Assembly (NCBI RefSeq): GCF_001612885.1
Contig: NZ_BDBH01000005.1
Coordinates: 1-64,000 of the forward strand
Length of the DNA stretch: 64,000 bases
DNA from: Nocardia harenae NBRC 108248
Lineage (GTDB): Bacteria; Actinomycetota; Actinomycetes; Mycobacteriales; Mycobacteriaceae
Reading direction: 5' to 3'
Shown: positions 7,621-17,037 of the stretch, piece by piece
Layout of the letters: the number at the start of each line of letters is the position of its first letter
How positions within the stretch are numbered: the stretch's first letter is position 1
Notes under the pieces: model-generated
Seen by the model: only the letters and a program-made list of their open reading frames with translations
Database searches by the model: none
What the model was told of the DNA's origin: nothing
Position numbers and translations under genes: made by a program

Positions 7621-8997
7621 ATGACAGTGCCCCGCTCCGCCGACGCCGTGCACGCGGTGATCAAGGCCTACGACGTCCGCGGTGTCGTCGGCGAACAGAT
7701 CGATGCCGCGTTCGTGCGCGAGGTCGGCGCCTCGTTCGCCCGGCTGATGCGCGGCGAGCGGGCGAACCGGGTCGTCATCGGGCACGACATGCGGGCCTCG
7801 TCGCCGGAGCTGGCCGATGCCTTCGCCGACGGCGTGCGGGCGCAGGGCCTCGACGTGGTGCACATCGGGCTGGCCTCCACCGACCAGCTCTACTTCGCCA
7901 GCGGCGACCTCGACTGTCCGGGCGCCATGTTCACCGCCAGCCACAACCCGGCCCGCTACAACGGCATCAAGCTGTGCCGGGCGGGTGCGAAGCCGGTCGG
8001 GCAGGACACCGGGCTCGCCACCATCGCGGCCGAGGTGGTCGCGGGGGTGCCCGCGTACGAGGGCGCGCCGGGCGACGCCGTCCGCACCGATCTGCTCTCC
8101 GACTACGCCAAGTTCCTGCGCGGCCTGGTCGACCTGGACGGCTCGCGGCCGCTCACCGTCGCGGTGGACGCGGGCAACGGCATGGGCGGGCACACCGTGC
8201 CTGAGGTACTCGGCGGGCTGCGGCAGCTGAGCATCGTCCCGCTCTACTTCGAGCTGGACGGCACCTTCCCGAACCACGAGGCCAACCCGCTCGACCCGGC
8301 CAACCTGGTGGACCTGCAGGAGCTGGTGCGGCGCAGCGGCGCCGACATCGGGCTCGCCTTCGACGGCGACGCCGACCGCTGCTTCGTGGTCGACGAGAAG
8401 GGCGACCCGGTCTCGCCGTCCGCGATCACCGCGCTGGTGGCCGAGCGGGAGCTGGCCAAGGAGCCGGGCGCCACCATCATCCACAACCTGATCACCTCGC
8501 GGACCGTGCCCGAGCTCGTCGCCGAGCTCGGCGGAGCCCCGGTGCGCACCAGGGTCGGGCACTCCTTCATCAAGCAGCAGATGGCCGAGACCGGCGCGGT
8601 CTTCGGCGGCGAGCACTCCGCGCACTACTACTTCCGTGACTTCTGGGGCGCCGACTCCGGCATGCTGGCCGCGCTGCACGTGCTGGCCGCGCTCGGCGAG
8701 CAGCAGCGCCCGGTCTCCGAGCTGATGGCGGCGTACACGAATTACGCCGCCTCCGGCGAGATCAACTCCACGGTCTCCGACGCCGCCGAGCGCACCGCGG
8801 CCGTGCTCGACGCCTTCGCCGATCGCGCCCGCGCGGTGGACCGGCTGGACGGCGTCACCGTCGACCTGCCGGACAACGCCTGGTTCAATCTGCGCGCGTC
8901 GAATACCGAACCGCTGCTACGGCTGAACGTCGAGGCCCGATCGGCAGCCGAAGTAGACGCACTCGTGACCGAGATCCTGAGCATCGTCCGCTCCTGA
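7621..8997 (+). CDS. pmmA: Phosphomannomutase / phosphoglucomutase
   Basis: It interconverts mannose-6-phosphate and mannose-1-phosphate, feeding GDP-mannose for lipoarabinomannan, PIMs and polyprenyl-mannose. The 458-residue protein shows the four alpha-D-phosphohexomutase domains: an N-terminal KAYDVRG, the phosphoserine loop TASHNPARYNGIK (about residue 105), the metal loop DGDADRC (about 255), the sugar-binding GGEHSAHYYF (about 335) and the phosphate loop RASNTEPLLRLN near the end. The ATG at 7621 is chosen; a GTG at 7612 is nearby. tobH and manA follow, so the pathway genes are grouped. Confidence 0.95.
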   Translation: MTVPRSADAVHAVIKAYDVRGVVGEQIDAAFVREVGASFARLMRGERANRVVIGHDMRASSPELADAFADGVRAQGLDVVHIGLASTDQLYFASGDLDCPGAMFTASHNPARYNGIKLCRAGAKPVGQDTGLATIAAEVVAGVPAYEGAPGDAVRTDLLSDYAKFLRGLVDLDGSRPLTVAVDAGNGMGGHTVPEVLGGLRQLSIVPLYFELDGTFPNHEANPLDPANLVDLQELVRRSGADIGLAFDGDADRCFVVDEKGDPVSPSAITALVAERELAKEPGATIIHNLITSRTVPELVAELGGAPVRTRVGHSFIKQQMAETGAVFGGEHSAHYYFRDFWGADSGMLAALHVLAALGEQQRPVSELMAAYTNYAASGEINSTVSDAAERTAAVLDAFADRARAVDRLDGVTVDLPDNAWFNLRASNTEPLLRLNVEARSAAEVDALVTEILSIVRS

Positions 8998-9109
8998 CTG
9001 GAATAGTGGAATCACAGAGACCGCATTCGCCCGAGCCCTCGGTGTGGACGCCGGGGCGGCGGGTACGGCCCGACCGATCACACCGCGATGAGGGGAGGTG
9101 GGACGCCCG

Positions 9110-10309
9110 ATGATCGCTGGAACACCGGTGCTCGACCTCGACGATGCCGCGTCGATCGCAGCCGCCGACGGAGCCGGTCTGCTGCGCTCCGCCGCATCCG
9201 GCGGCGCCCAGGTGCGTGCCACCGCGGCGGCCGTCACCGAGCAGGCGCTGGCCACACTGCCGGGGGCGGGCGCCCGCAGCCTGGTGATCGTGACCGGCTC
9301 CGGCCGGGCCGCCAGGGCCGCCGCACTGCTCATCGCCGCGCTCGGGCCGCAGGCCGGGCTGCCGGTCGTCCCGGTCGCCGCGCTGCCCGCCTGGGTCGGC
9401 GCGCTGGACGTGGTGCTGGTCGCCGGGGACGACGCCGGCGACCCGCGGCTGCTGGAGGCGGTGGACCGGGCCCAGCGGCGCGGCGCCGAGGTGGTGGTCG
9501 CCGCGCCGATCGAGGGGCCGCTGGCCGCCGCGGCGGGGGGAAGGGCCGCGCTGCTGGAGCCGCGGGTTCCGGTACTCGACCACAACCGGCTGCTGCGCTA
9601 CTTCGCCGCCGGGCTCGCGGTGCTGGCCGCCATCGATCCCGGCCGCGCAGGCGTCGCCGTGCCCGACCTGGACAAGCTGGCCGACATCCTGGATGCCGAG
9701 GCGCTGCGCGACGGCCCCGAGCACGAGGTCTTCCACAACCCGGCCAAGACGCTCGCCGCCCGCATGCGGCAGCACCGCGTGGTGTTCAGCGGCGACTCGC
9801 CCGCGACGGCGGCGCTGGCCGGGCACGCGGCCGAGGTGCTGCTGCAGGCGGCCGGGCAGGTCGCGGCGGCGGTGAGCCTGGCCGAGGCGGTGGCCGCGCA
9901 GCCCCGGCTGCTCGCGGTGGCAGGTACCGCCGCGCCGGACTTCGACCCGCTCTTCCACGACGAGGAGCTGGACGGCCCCGCCCCGATCGAGCGGGTCCGC
10001 ATCTTCGTGCTCAGCGCGGACGCCGACCAGGCGGCGGCGGGCAGGCGGATCGCGCGCTTCGGCGGCGACGGCGCAGGCCCGGTCGACGCCGACCTGGTGA
10101 CCGCCGAGCTGGATCTGCTGCACAGCGGGCTCACCGACCCGGCCGCGCCCGCCACCCCGCCCGCCGACGCCGCGCCGGAGCCCGGCCGCGGCGGCGAGGT
10201 GGAGCAGCTGGCGGTGCTGGCGCTGCGGCTGGAGATGGCCGCGGCCTACCTCGGGCTGCTCGCCGCCCCCGGCGCCGCACCGGACGGGTACGACGGGGGA
10301 CGCTTCTAG
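9110..10309 (+). CDS. TobH-like SIS-fold protein between pmmA and manA
   Basis: This 399-residue protein is the Rv3256c-like (TobH) family, always between phosphomannomutase and mannose-6-phosphate isomerase in mycolic-acid bacteria. It resembles phosphosugar isomerase (SIS) proteins: a VIVTGSGRAARAAALLIAAL segment, an ALDVVLVAGDD strand, and an EHEVFHNPAKTLA segment. The middle is rich in Ala. The ATG at 10 residues before DLDDAASI has GGGGAGG upstream. Its stop overlaps the manA GTG by one base. The reaction is unproven; binding or isomerising a mannose phosphate fits the location. Confidence 0.75.
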   Translation: MIAGTPVLDLDDAASIAAADGAGLLRSAASGGAQVRATAAAVTEQALATLPGAGARSLVIVTGSGRAARAAALLIAALGPQAGLPVVPVAALPAWVGALDVVLVAGDDAGDPRLLEAVDRAQRRGAEVVVAAPIEGPLAAAAGGRAALLEPRVPVLDHNRLLRYFAAGLAVLAAIDPGRAGVAVPDLDKLADILDAEALRDGPEHEVFHNPAKTLAARMRQHRVVFSGDSPATAALAGHAAEVLLQAAGQVAAAVSLAEAVAAQPRLLAVAGTAAPDFDPLFHDEELDGPAPIERVRIFVLSADADQAAAGRRIARFGGDGAGPVDADLVTAELDLLHSGLTDPAAPATPPADAAPEPGRGGEVEQLAVLALRLEMAAAYLGLLAAPGAAPDGYDGGRF

Positions 10310-11580
10310 TGCACGAACTGGTTGGTGCGCTGCGCTCGTACGCCTGGGGGTCGCGCACCGCGCTCGCGGAGCTGTGCGGCAGGCCGGTGCCGTCGGCCCA
10401 TCCGGAGGCCGAGCTGTGGTTCGGCGCGCACCCGGCCGACCCGGCGCACATCGTGCTCGACGGCGCGGCCACCCGCTCCCTGCTCGACCTGGTCTCCGCC
10501 GACCCGGCGCGCGAACTCGGCTCGGCCGCAACGCCCTTCGACGGCAGGCTGCCGTTCCTGCTCAAGCTGCTCGCCGCCGAGGAGCCGCTCTCGCTGCAGG
10601 CGCACCCGAGCCTGGAGCAGGCCAGGGCAGGCTTCGCCAGGGAGAACGCCGCCGCTGTCGCGCTGGACTCGCCGCTGCGCAACTATCGGGACGAGAACCA
10701 CAAGCCGGAACTGGTGGTCGCGCTGGAGCGGTTCGAGGCGCTGGCCGGGTTCCGCGAGCCGACCCGCACCGTCGAGCTGCTGCGCGCGCTCGACGTCGGC
10801 GAGCTGGCGCACTACGCGGAGCTGCTCGCCGCACAGCCGGACGCCTCCGGGCTGCGCATGCTCTTCACCACCTGGATCACGCTGCCGCCCGGCGCGCTCG
10901 CCGGGCTGCTGCCCGCCGTGCTGGACGGCTGCGTGCGCTACCTCTCCGAGGCCGGGCCGCGGCCGTTCGCCGCCGAGGCCAAGACCGCGCTGGAGCTGGC
11001 CGAGGCCTACCCGGGCGACGGCGGCGTGCTGGCCGCGCTGCTGCTGAACCGGATTACGCTGCAGCCGGGCCAGGGGCTCTTCCTCGCGGCCGGGAACCTA
11101 CACGCCTACCTGCGCGGGATGGCCGTGGAGATCATGGCGAACTCGGACAATGTGCTGCGCGGCGGCCTCACCCCCAAGCACGTCGACGTCCCGGAGCTGC
11201 TGCGGGTGCTCGACTTCGAGCCGATCGCGCTGCCGGTGGTGCTGCCGGAGCCCGCGGGCGACGGCTCGGTGCGCTACCGCACCCCGGCGCCGGAATTCGC
11301 GCTGCGCCGCTTCGATCTCACCGCGGGCGCCGCGCACGTGCCGCTCACGCACGCCGGGCCCGGCATCGTGCTCTGCACCGCGGGGCGGGTGCGGCTGCAC
11401 GACCACACCGGCGCGCCGATCACCCTGGGGCGCGGCGGCGCGGCCTGGATCTCCGCCGCCGACATCGACATTCGCGCGCAGGCGCTGGACGGCGCCGCCC
11501 AGGTGTTCTGCGCCTGCGTCGGCAGTACCGCCGGACTCCGGGTCCCGGTCCGCCCGGAAGAGCGGGCCGGGCTCGCCTGA
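10309..11580 (+). CDS. manA: Mannose-6-phosphate isomerase, class I
   Basis: It converts fructose-6-phosphate to mannose-6-phosphate, the entry to GDP-mannose. It is 423 residues, normal for type I. Zinc ligands are visible: Q and H in LSLQAHPS (about residue 103), E in NHKPELVV (about 128), and H in FLAAGNLHAYLRG (about 265). The RGGLTPKHVDVPELL stretch is also diagnostic. The GTG start at 10309 shares a base with the tobH stop codon (TAGTG) and has GGGGGA upstream. It ends 47 bases from the convergent desaturase-like gene. Confidence 0.95.
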   Translation: MHELVGALRSYAWGSRTALAELCGRPVPSAHPEAELWFGAHPADPAHIVLDGAATRSLLDLVSADPARELGSAATPFDGRLPFLLKLLAAEEPLSLQAHPSLEQARAGFARENAAAVALDSPLRNYRDENHKPELVVALERFEALAGFREPTRTVELLRALDVGELAHYAELLAAQPDASGLRMLFTTWITLPPGALAGLLPAVLDGCVRYLSEAGPRPFAAEAKTALELAEAYPGDGGVLAALLLNRITLQPGQGLFLAAGNLHAYLRGMAVEIMANSDNVLRGGLTPKHVDVPELLRVLDFEPIALPVVLPEPAGDGSVRYRTPAPEFALRRFDLTAGAAHVPLTHAGPGIVLCTAGRVRLHDHTGAPITLGRGGAAWISAADIDIRAQALDGAAQVFCACVGSTAGLRVPVRPEERAGLA

Positions 11581-11627
11581 TGTGAACTCCGCGCGCGGCG
11601 CACCGTGATCTACCTGGAGCCGGATCT

Positions 11628-13100
11628 CTACCGGACGCCCGCGCCCGCCTGACCGCGGAGCAGCGTGAGCGGGTCGGTATCGATGCCGAACCGCTCGCGC
11701 AGGGCGTGGCCCGCGGCGTGCATGCCGGACATCCCGTGCACGCCGGGGCCGGGCGGGGTCGAGGACGAGCACAGGTACACCCCGGGCAGCGGGGTGCGGT
11801 ACGGGTTCCAGCGCGGCGCGGGCCGGAAGGCGGTCTGCCACAGATTCATCGCGCCCGCCGAGATATCGCCGCCGATGTAGTTGGCATTGTGCGCGGGCAG
11901 CTGGGCGGCGGTGTAGACGTGCTTGTCCAGGATGAGGTCGCGGAAGCCGGGGGCGAAGCGGGCGACCTGGGCGATGATGTCCTCGCTGACGTCCCTGCTG
12001 GAGCCGTGCGGCACGTGCGCGTAGGTGTAGAAGGTGTGCTTGCCCGCGGGGGCGCGGGTGTCGTCCACCACGCCGGGCTGGATGGCGAGCACGTACGGGC
12101 GCGGGGCGTGCCTGCCCGCCGCCACCGCCTGCTCGGCGGCCATGGCCTCGGCCCTGGTGCCGACGACGTGCAGGGTGCCCGCGCGGTCGCAGCCATCGGC
12201 CTGCCACGGCACCGGCCCGGCGAGCGCGAAATCGACCTTGCAGGCGGCGCCGCCGTAGCGGAAGCGACGCAGCGTGGCGGCGTAGCGCTCGGGCAGCTCG
12301 GTGGTGGCGATCCGGAGCAGCTCGGCGGGTGCGGTGTCGAGCAGCACCGCCTTCGCGTCCGGGAAGTCGCGCAGCGAGTCCACCCGGTGGCCGGTGATCA
12401 CCCGGCCGCCGAGCCGCTCCAGCTCGGCGATCATGGCGTTCGGAATGGCCTGGCTGCCGCCGCGCGGAATCACCCAGCCGCCGGCGTGCGCCAGCGTGCC
12501 GAGCAGCAGCCCGGCGCCGACCGCGGGCAGCTTGCGCGGCGGGGTGATGGCGTGCGTGGCAATACCGGTGAGCAGCGCGGGCGCGGCCGATTCCCGGAAG
12601 CGCACATTCCAGGCCGGGCTGCCCTGCTCCAGCATGCGCAGCCCGAAGCGGATCGTGGTTGCCCTGGCGATGGGCAGGTGGCGCATATCCGACATGGCCA
12701 GCTCGACCACCTCCGGCCAGCGCCGGACCAGCGGGGCGAAGAGGCGGCGCCAGGCCGGGCCGTCGACCCCGAGGCCGTCCACCGTGCGCTCCAGGTCGCG
12801 CCAGGCCACCCCGGCGGTGCCGCCGTCCAGCGGATGCGCGTAGGAGACCTCGGGGGCGAGCAGCTCGACGCCGTGCGCGGCCAGGTCGAAGGCTTCGAAG
12901 AAGGGGGCGGCGAGCGCCATGGGGTGGGCGCCGGCGCAGACGTCGTGGTGGAAGCCGGGGAGCGTCAGCTCGGCGGTGCGGGAGCCGCCGCCCGCCGCCT
13001 CGTACGCCTCGTACACCTCGACCTCGAGCCCGGCCCTGGCCAGCACCACAGCGGCTGCGAGCCCGTTGGGCCCGGAGCCGACTACAACAACATCCGCCAT
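11628..13100 (-). CDS. FAD-dependent phytoene desaturase-like oxidoreductase
   Basis: This 490-residue flavoprotein has an N-terminal Rossmann FAD site, VVVVGSGPNGLAAAVVLARAG, followed by VEVYEA. At the C-terminus it has the FAD-binding segment GVYLCSSSTPPGPGVHGMSGMHA of CrtI/amine-oxidase-like desaturases. The middle domain carries the ARHAPRPYVLAIQPGVVD stretch common to this NAD(P)/FAD oxidoreductase group. Carotenoid synthesis genes are not seen nearby, so it need not act on phytoene; other members oxidise lipids or are uncharacterised. It is transcribed alone, downstream of the dctA terminator, with no gap problem at either end. Confidence 0.85.
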   Translation of the reverse strand: MADVVVVGSGPNGLAAAVVLARAGLEVEVYEAYEAAGGGSRTAELTLPGFHHDVCAGAHPMALAAPFFEAFDLAAHGVELLAPEVSYAHPLDGGTAGVAWRDLERTVDGLGVDGPAWRRLFAPLVRRWPEVVELAMSDMRHLPIARATTIRFGLRMLEQGSPAWNVRFRESAAPALLTGIATHAITPPRKLPAVGAGLLLGTLAHAGGWVIPRGGSQAIPNAMIAELERLGGRVITGHRVDSLRDFPDAKAVLLDTAPAELLRIATTELPERYAATLRRFRYGGAACKVDFALAGPVPWQADGCDRAGTLHVVGTRAEAMAAEQAVAAGRHAPRPYVLAIQPGVVDDTRAPAGKHTFYTYAHVPHGSSRDVSEDIIAQVARFAPGFRDLILDKHVYTAAQLPAHNANYIGGDISAGAMNLWQTAFRPAPRWNPYRTPLPGVYLCSSSTPPGPGVHGMSGMHAAGHALRERFGIDTDPLTLLRGQAGAGVR

Positions 13101-13142
13101 ACTCGAACGCTACCGGTGTTTGTTGGCCCGCTGGCGCGGGCG

Positions 13143-13239
13143 GGGTTGGCGGCCCCCTGTGTCCCGTCTCCGAGCACTCGAGTCTCGAGCCTTCGGCTCT
13201 GCGCTTTCGAGTGCTCGGAGACGGGACGGCCGCCAACCC
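13143..13239. terminator. Very long hairpin between dctA and the desaturase-like gene
   Basis: Two perfectly matched arms make a stem of 33 base pairs. The outer 12 bp pair 13143-13154 with 13228-13239. The inner 21 bp pair 13161-13181 with 13207-13227. Six unpaired bases (13155-13160) sit on one side, and a 25-base loop itself contains a small GAGCC-TTC-GGCTC hairpin. It lies just past the dctA stop on the minus strand, so a terminator is the simplest reading. The stem is far longer than a normal actinobacterial terminator. Confidence 0.6.
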
Positions 13240-13250
13240 GGGCGGTGTGG

Positions 13251-14636
13251 TCAGGCTCGGACGAGTTCCCTTTCGGCGGGTACCGGGTCGGCGCGATCTC
13301 CGTGCTCCTCGTCCAGCATGGTCCGCTCGTCGAACGGGATCTTGCGGTCGAGCACCTCGGTCACCCTGGCGTTGTCGATGGTGCCGGTCCAGGTGCCGAT
13401 GAGCACGGTGGCGACGGCATTGCCGGAGAAGTTGGTGAGCGCCCGCGCCTCGGACATGAAGCGGTCGATGCCGACGATCAGCCCGACGCCGTCCAGCAGG
13501 TCGGGGCGGTGGCTCTGCAACCCGCCCGCCAGCGTGGCCAGCCCAGCGCCGGTCACTCCGGCGGCGCCCTTGGAGGCGACGATCATGAATACCAGCAGCC
13601 CGAGCTGCTCGCCCAGGCTGAGCGGCCGGCCCATGGCGTCGGCGATGAAGATCGAGGCCATGGTCAGGTAGATGGCGGTGCCGTCCAGGTTGAAGGAGTA
13701 GCCGGTGGGCACGACCACGCCGACGGTGGTGCGCTCGACCCCGAGGTGGTCCAGCTTGGCGATCAGCCGCGGCAGCGCCGACTCCGAGGACGAGGTGGCC
13801 ACGATGAGCAGGTACTCGCGGGCCAGGTAGCGGCAGAGCTTGAAGATGTTGACCCGGGAGACGCTCCACATCAGCATCCCGAGGACGCCGAAGACGAAGA
13901 CCAGGCAGGTGAGGTAGAAGGCGATCATCAGGGTGGCGAGCTGCAGCACGGCGTCCAGCCCGGTGCGGCCGACCACATTGGCGATGGCCCCGAAGGCGCC
14001 GATCGGGGCCAGCCACAGGATCATCGAGAGGATACGGAACACCAGCTTCTGGATGACGCCGATCCCGCGCAGCACCGGCTCCCCCGCGCTGCCCATGGCC
14101 TGCACCGCGAACCCGACCAGCAACGCCACGAAGAGCGCCTGCAGCACGCTGCCGCCGGTGAGCGCGGAGAGCAGGCTGGCCGGGATGATGCCCTGGATGA
14201 ACTCGACGGTGCCGCCGCCCGCGTGCGCCTGGTCCGCGTACTGCGCGCCCGCTCCGGCGTCCTGCCCCAGGTTCATGCCGCTGCCCGGGTCGAGCAGGTT
14301 GCCGACCACGAGGCCGATGCCGAGCGCCACCGTGGACATGGCCAGGAAGTAGCCGAGAGCCAGCCCGCCGACCTTGCCGACGGTCGCGGCCTTCCGCACC
14401 GAGCCGATGCCGAGCACGATGGTGCAGAAGATGACCGGCGCGATCATCATCTTGATCAGGTTCACGAACATGGTGCCGAGCGGGCCGAGCGCCTTGCCCG
14501 CGCCCGGCGCGAGCCAGCCGACCAGGATGCCGCCGAGCACCGCGACGATGACCGCGATGTAGAGCCAGTGCGTGCGGTCCCGGCGGGCCGGTGGGCCGTC
14601 CGTCTCCGGGACCGCCGGATGCGTGGTTTCGCTCAT
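13251..14636 (-). CDS. dctA: C4-dicarboxylate/cation symporter (DAACS family, DctA)
   Basis: This 461-residue membrane carrier imports succinate, fumarate or malate with protons or sodium. The sequence has about eight hydrophobic segments, the serine-rich hairpin SSSESALPRLIAKLDHLGV (about residues 277-295), the NLDGTAIY motif (about 317) and VNLIKMMIAPVIFCTIVLG in helix 2. Segment order and length fit the GltPh/DctA fold. The N-terminal 20 residues are cytoplasmic and basic. A divergent DcuS/DcuR-type pair starts just upstream and very likely controls it. The gene is followed by a very strong hairpin. Confidence 0.93.
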   Translation of the reverse strand: MSETTHPAVPETDGPPARRDRTHWLYIAVIVAVLGGILVGWLAPGAGKALGPLGTMFVNLIKMMIAPVIFCTIVLGIGSVRKAATVGKVGGLALGYFLAMSTVALGIGLVVGNLLDPGSGMNLGQDAGAGAQYADQAHAGGGTVEFIQGIIPASLLSALTGGSVLQALFVALLVGFAVQAMGSAGEPVLRGIGVIQKLVFRILSMILWLAPIGAFGAIANVVGRTGLDAVLQLATLMIAFYLTCLVFVFGVLGMLMWSVSRVNIFKLCRYLAREYLLIVATSSSESALPRLIAKLDHLGVERTTVGVVVPTGYSFNLDGTAIYLTMASIFIADAMGRPLSLGEQLGLLVFMIVASKGAAGVTGAGLATLAGGLQSHRPDLLDGVGLIVGIDRFMSEARALTNFSGNAVATVLIGTWTGTIDNARVTEVLDRKIPFDERTMLDEEHGDRADPVPAERELVRA

Positions 14637-14749
14637 TGCCGATGTTCCTTTTCGTCGCTGCCCCCGCGGTGACGACCGATGCCGCCCGTGTGCACAGCAT
14701 GTTCCCCGCCAGTGACATGGGTCACTGTTTGGTGCATTACGTTCAAGTG

Positions 14750-16345
14750 GTGCGGTTTTCCAGCGGACAACAACGAAAGAATCGGCGCGAAGGGAACAGA
14801 ACCGGCTTCTCCCTGGCCGGTCAGGCCTTCGTGCTGCAGCTCGCGGTGGTCGCGCTGATCGTGGCGGCGGGCGCGGTGCTCGCCGTGGTCGACGCCAGAC
14901 ACGACAGCGACTCCGCCACCGCGCAGGAGGTGGTCGACGTCGCGGTGAGCCTGGCCCGCTCGCCGGGCCTGGTCGAGGCGGTGCGCTCGGAGAATCCGAC
15001 GCTGCTGCTGCAGCCGATCACCGAGCGCATCCGGCGCGAGACCGGTATGGACTTCATCGTGGTGATGGCGCCGGACCGGACCCGCTACACGCACACCGAC
15101 CCGGAGCGGATCGGCGAGGCATTCACCGGCACCATCGACCGCGCGCTGGCCGGGCAGACCTTCACCGAGACCTTCACCGGGACGCTCGGCCCCTCGATCC
15201 GCGCCGTGACCCCGGTCTACGACGACGACACCGTGGTCGCGCTGGTCTCGGCCGGGGTCACCAGGGCGCGGATCGGCGACGAGGTGGGCGCGCAGCTCAG
15301 CTCGATCCTGGCCGTCGCCATCGCCGGGCTCGCCACCGCGGCGGGCGGCTCCTTCCTGATCGGGCGCAGGCTGCGCAGGCAGACGCACGGCCTCGCCCCG
15401 GCCGAGCTGCGGGCCATGTACGAGCACCACGACGCGGTGCTGCACTCGGTGCACGAGGGGCTGGTGGTCTTCGACTCCGACGGCCGCGCCGAGGTGGTGA
15501 ACGACGAGGCGCGGCGGCTGCTCGACCTCCCGCCGGGGCCGATCCGCCGCGACGACCTCCCGGTGTCACTGCGCCGCACCGGAAATGGCGAGGTGCGCGA
15601 CGAGACGCACATCACCGAGGACCGGGTGCTGCTGGTCAACCAGGACGTGGTGACCTGGGAGGGCCGCCCGATCGGCACCGTGATGACCATCCGCGACCAC
15701 ACCGAGCTGCGCACCGTGCTCGGCGAGCTGGACTCGGTGCGCAACTTCGCGGAGTCGCTGCGCGCGCAGGCGCACGAGTCGGCGAACCGGCTACACACCG
15801 TGGTCACCATGGTGGAGCTGGGCCGCTACCGAGAGGCGGTGGAGTTCGCCACCGCCGAACTTGAGCTCTCGCAGGCGCTGGTGGACCGGATGCTCACGGC
15901 GGTGGGCGATCCCGCGCTGGCCGCGCTGCTGCTCGGCAAGGTGAACCAGGCGGCGGAGCGCTCGGTGGAGCTGACGGTGAGCGACGAGACCGCGCTGGAG
16001 ACGGTGCGGCCGCTCTCCGCGCACGAGGTGATCACGCTGGTCGGCAACCTGGTGGACAATGCCATCGACGCGGCCGCCGACTCCGCCGATCGGTGGGTGG
16101 AGGTGACGATCGGGCGGCACGACGAGGCACTGGAGGTCCGGGTGGCGGACAGCGGGCCCGGCATGTCGGCGGAGCTCTTCGCGCGCGCCGCCGAGCGCGG
16201 GTACACCACCAAGAGCGACCACCACGGCATCGGTCTGGCCCTGGTGCATCGTGTGGTATCGCGGCACGGTGGCACAATCCGAACCGACCGGGTACCCGAA
16301 AGCGCCGTGGTGGTGACGATTCCGCGAAAGGACCAGCCGGAGTGA
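14750..16345 (+). CDS. Sensor histidine kinase, DcuS/CitA/DctS type
   Basis: A membrane sensor of about 531 residues. A transmembrane segment (about 17-40) precedes a periplasmic PAS/CACHE sensor with RRETGMDFIVVM and the RYTHTDPERIG motif typical of citrate and C4-dicarboxylate sensors. A second transmembrane segment (about 185-205), a cytoplasmic PAS and the phospho-acceptor region LRAQAHESANRLHTVV follow. The ATPase domain has NLVDNAIDAA, VADSGPGM and HHGIGLALV. The start is uncertain: a GTG at 14750 or 14747 or an ATG at 14717, none with a clear ribosome site. It overlaps the response regulator by GTGA. Confidence 0.88.
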   Translation: MRFSSGQQRKNRREGNRTGFSLAGQAFVLQLAVVALIVAAGAVLAVVDARHDSDSATAQEVVDVAVSLARSPGLVEAVRSENPTLLLQPITERIRRETGMDFIVVMAPDRTRYTHTDPERIGEAFTGTIDRALAGQTFTETFTGTLGPSIRAVTPVYDDDTVVALVSAGVTRARIGDEVGAQLSSILAVAIAGLATAAGGSFLIGRRLRRQTHGLAPAELRAMYEHHDAVLHSVHEGLVVFDSDGRAEVVNDEARRLLDLPPGPIRRDDLPVSLRRTGNGEVRDETHITEDRVLLVNQDVVTWEGRPIGTVMTIRDHTELRTVLGELDSVRNFAESLRAQAHESANRLHTVVTMVELGRYREAVEFATAELELSQALVDRMLTAVGDPALAALLLGKVNQAAERSVELTVSDETALETVRPLSAHEVITLVGNLVDNAIDAAADSADRWVEVTIGRHDEALEVRVADSGPGMSAELFARAAERGYTTKSDHHGIGLALVHRVVSRHGGTIRTDRVPESAVVVTIPRKDQPE

Positions 16346-17034
16346 TCAGAGTTCTGATCGTCGAGGACGAGCCGCTCATCGCCGAGGCGCACCGCGCCTA
16401 CGTCGAGCGGCTCGCCGGGTTCACGCCGGTGCGGGTCGCGCACACCGCGCGCGAGGGGATGCGGGCGGTCGCGGAGGCGTCGGCGAACGAGGCGCCGATC
16501 GACCTGGTGCTGATGGACATCGGGCTGCCCGATGCCAGCGGCCTCGACCTCGCCACCGCCATGGGCGGGCTCACCCCGCGCCCCGACGTCATCGCCATCA
16601 CCTCGGCCCGCGACCTCACCATGGTGCGCACCGCCGTGGCCTCCGGCGTCGTCCTCTACCTGTTGAAACCGTTCACTTTCGCCGCCTTCCGGGACAAGCT
16701 CGAGCGCTACCGCGAGTTCCGGCAGGCCCTGCCGGAGGGGCAGTCGGCCGCCACCCAGCAGGAGATCGATCGGGCCTTCGGCATCCTGCGCACCAGTGAT
16801 CAGCGCGCGACCACCCCGAAGGGGTTCGCGCCGCACACGCTCCGGGAGATCTCCGAGGCGGTGCGCACCGCGCCGGATGGCGTCACCGCCACCGAGACCG
16901 CCGCCACGGTCGGTGTCTCGCGGATCACGGCGTGGCGCTACCTCGAGAAGCTGGCCGACGACGGGCTGGTGGATCGAAAATCGGACTACGGTCGCGCGGG
17001 CAGGCCCAAGAGCCGCTACATCTGGAGGGCGTGA
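16342..17034 (+). CDS. Response regulator, DcuR/CitB type
   Basis: This 230-residue regulator has an N-terminal receiver with VLIVEDEPLIAEAH, the phospho-acceptor aspartate in LVLMDIGLPDASG (about residue 57), and the K in YLLKPFTF (about 108). A C-terminal helix-turn-helix (TATETAATVGVSRITAWRYL) follows, as in CitB/DcuR proteins. The GTG start is embedded in the kinase stop (GTGA). Receiving phosphate from the preceding kinase, it probably activates dctA in the presence of C4-dicarboxylates. The gene ends three bases from the convergent guanylyltransferase. Confidence 0.92.
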   Translation: MIRVLIVEDEPLIAEAHRAYVERLAGFTPVRVAHTAREGMRAVAEASANEAPIDLVLMDIGLPDASGLDLATAMGGLTPRPDVIAITSARDLTMVRTAVASGVVLYLLKPFTFAAFRDKLERYREFRQALPEGQSAATQQEIDRAFGILRTSDQRATTPKGFAPHTLREISEAVRTAPDGVTATETAATVGVSRITAWRYLEKLADDGLVDRKSDYGRAGRPKSRYIWRA

Positions 17035-17037
17035 CCG

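Noticed and set aside
11098..14718. A 1,200-codon open frame on the minus strand over the manA, desaturase and dctA region
   Set aside because: It is out of frame with the true genes on that strand and antisense to manA. The recognisable products in the other frames explain the region.
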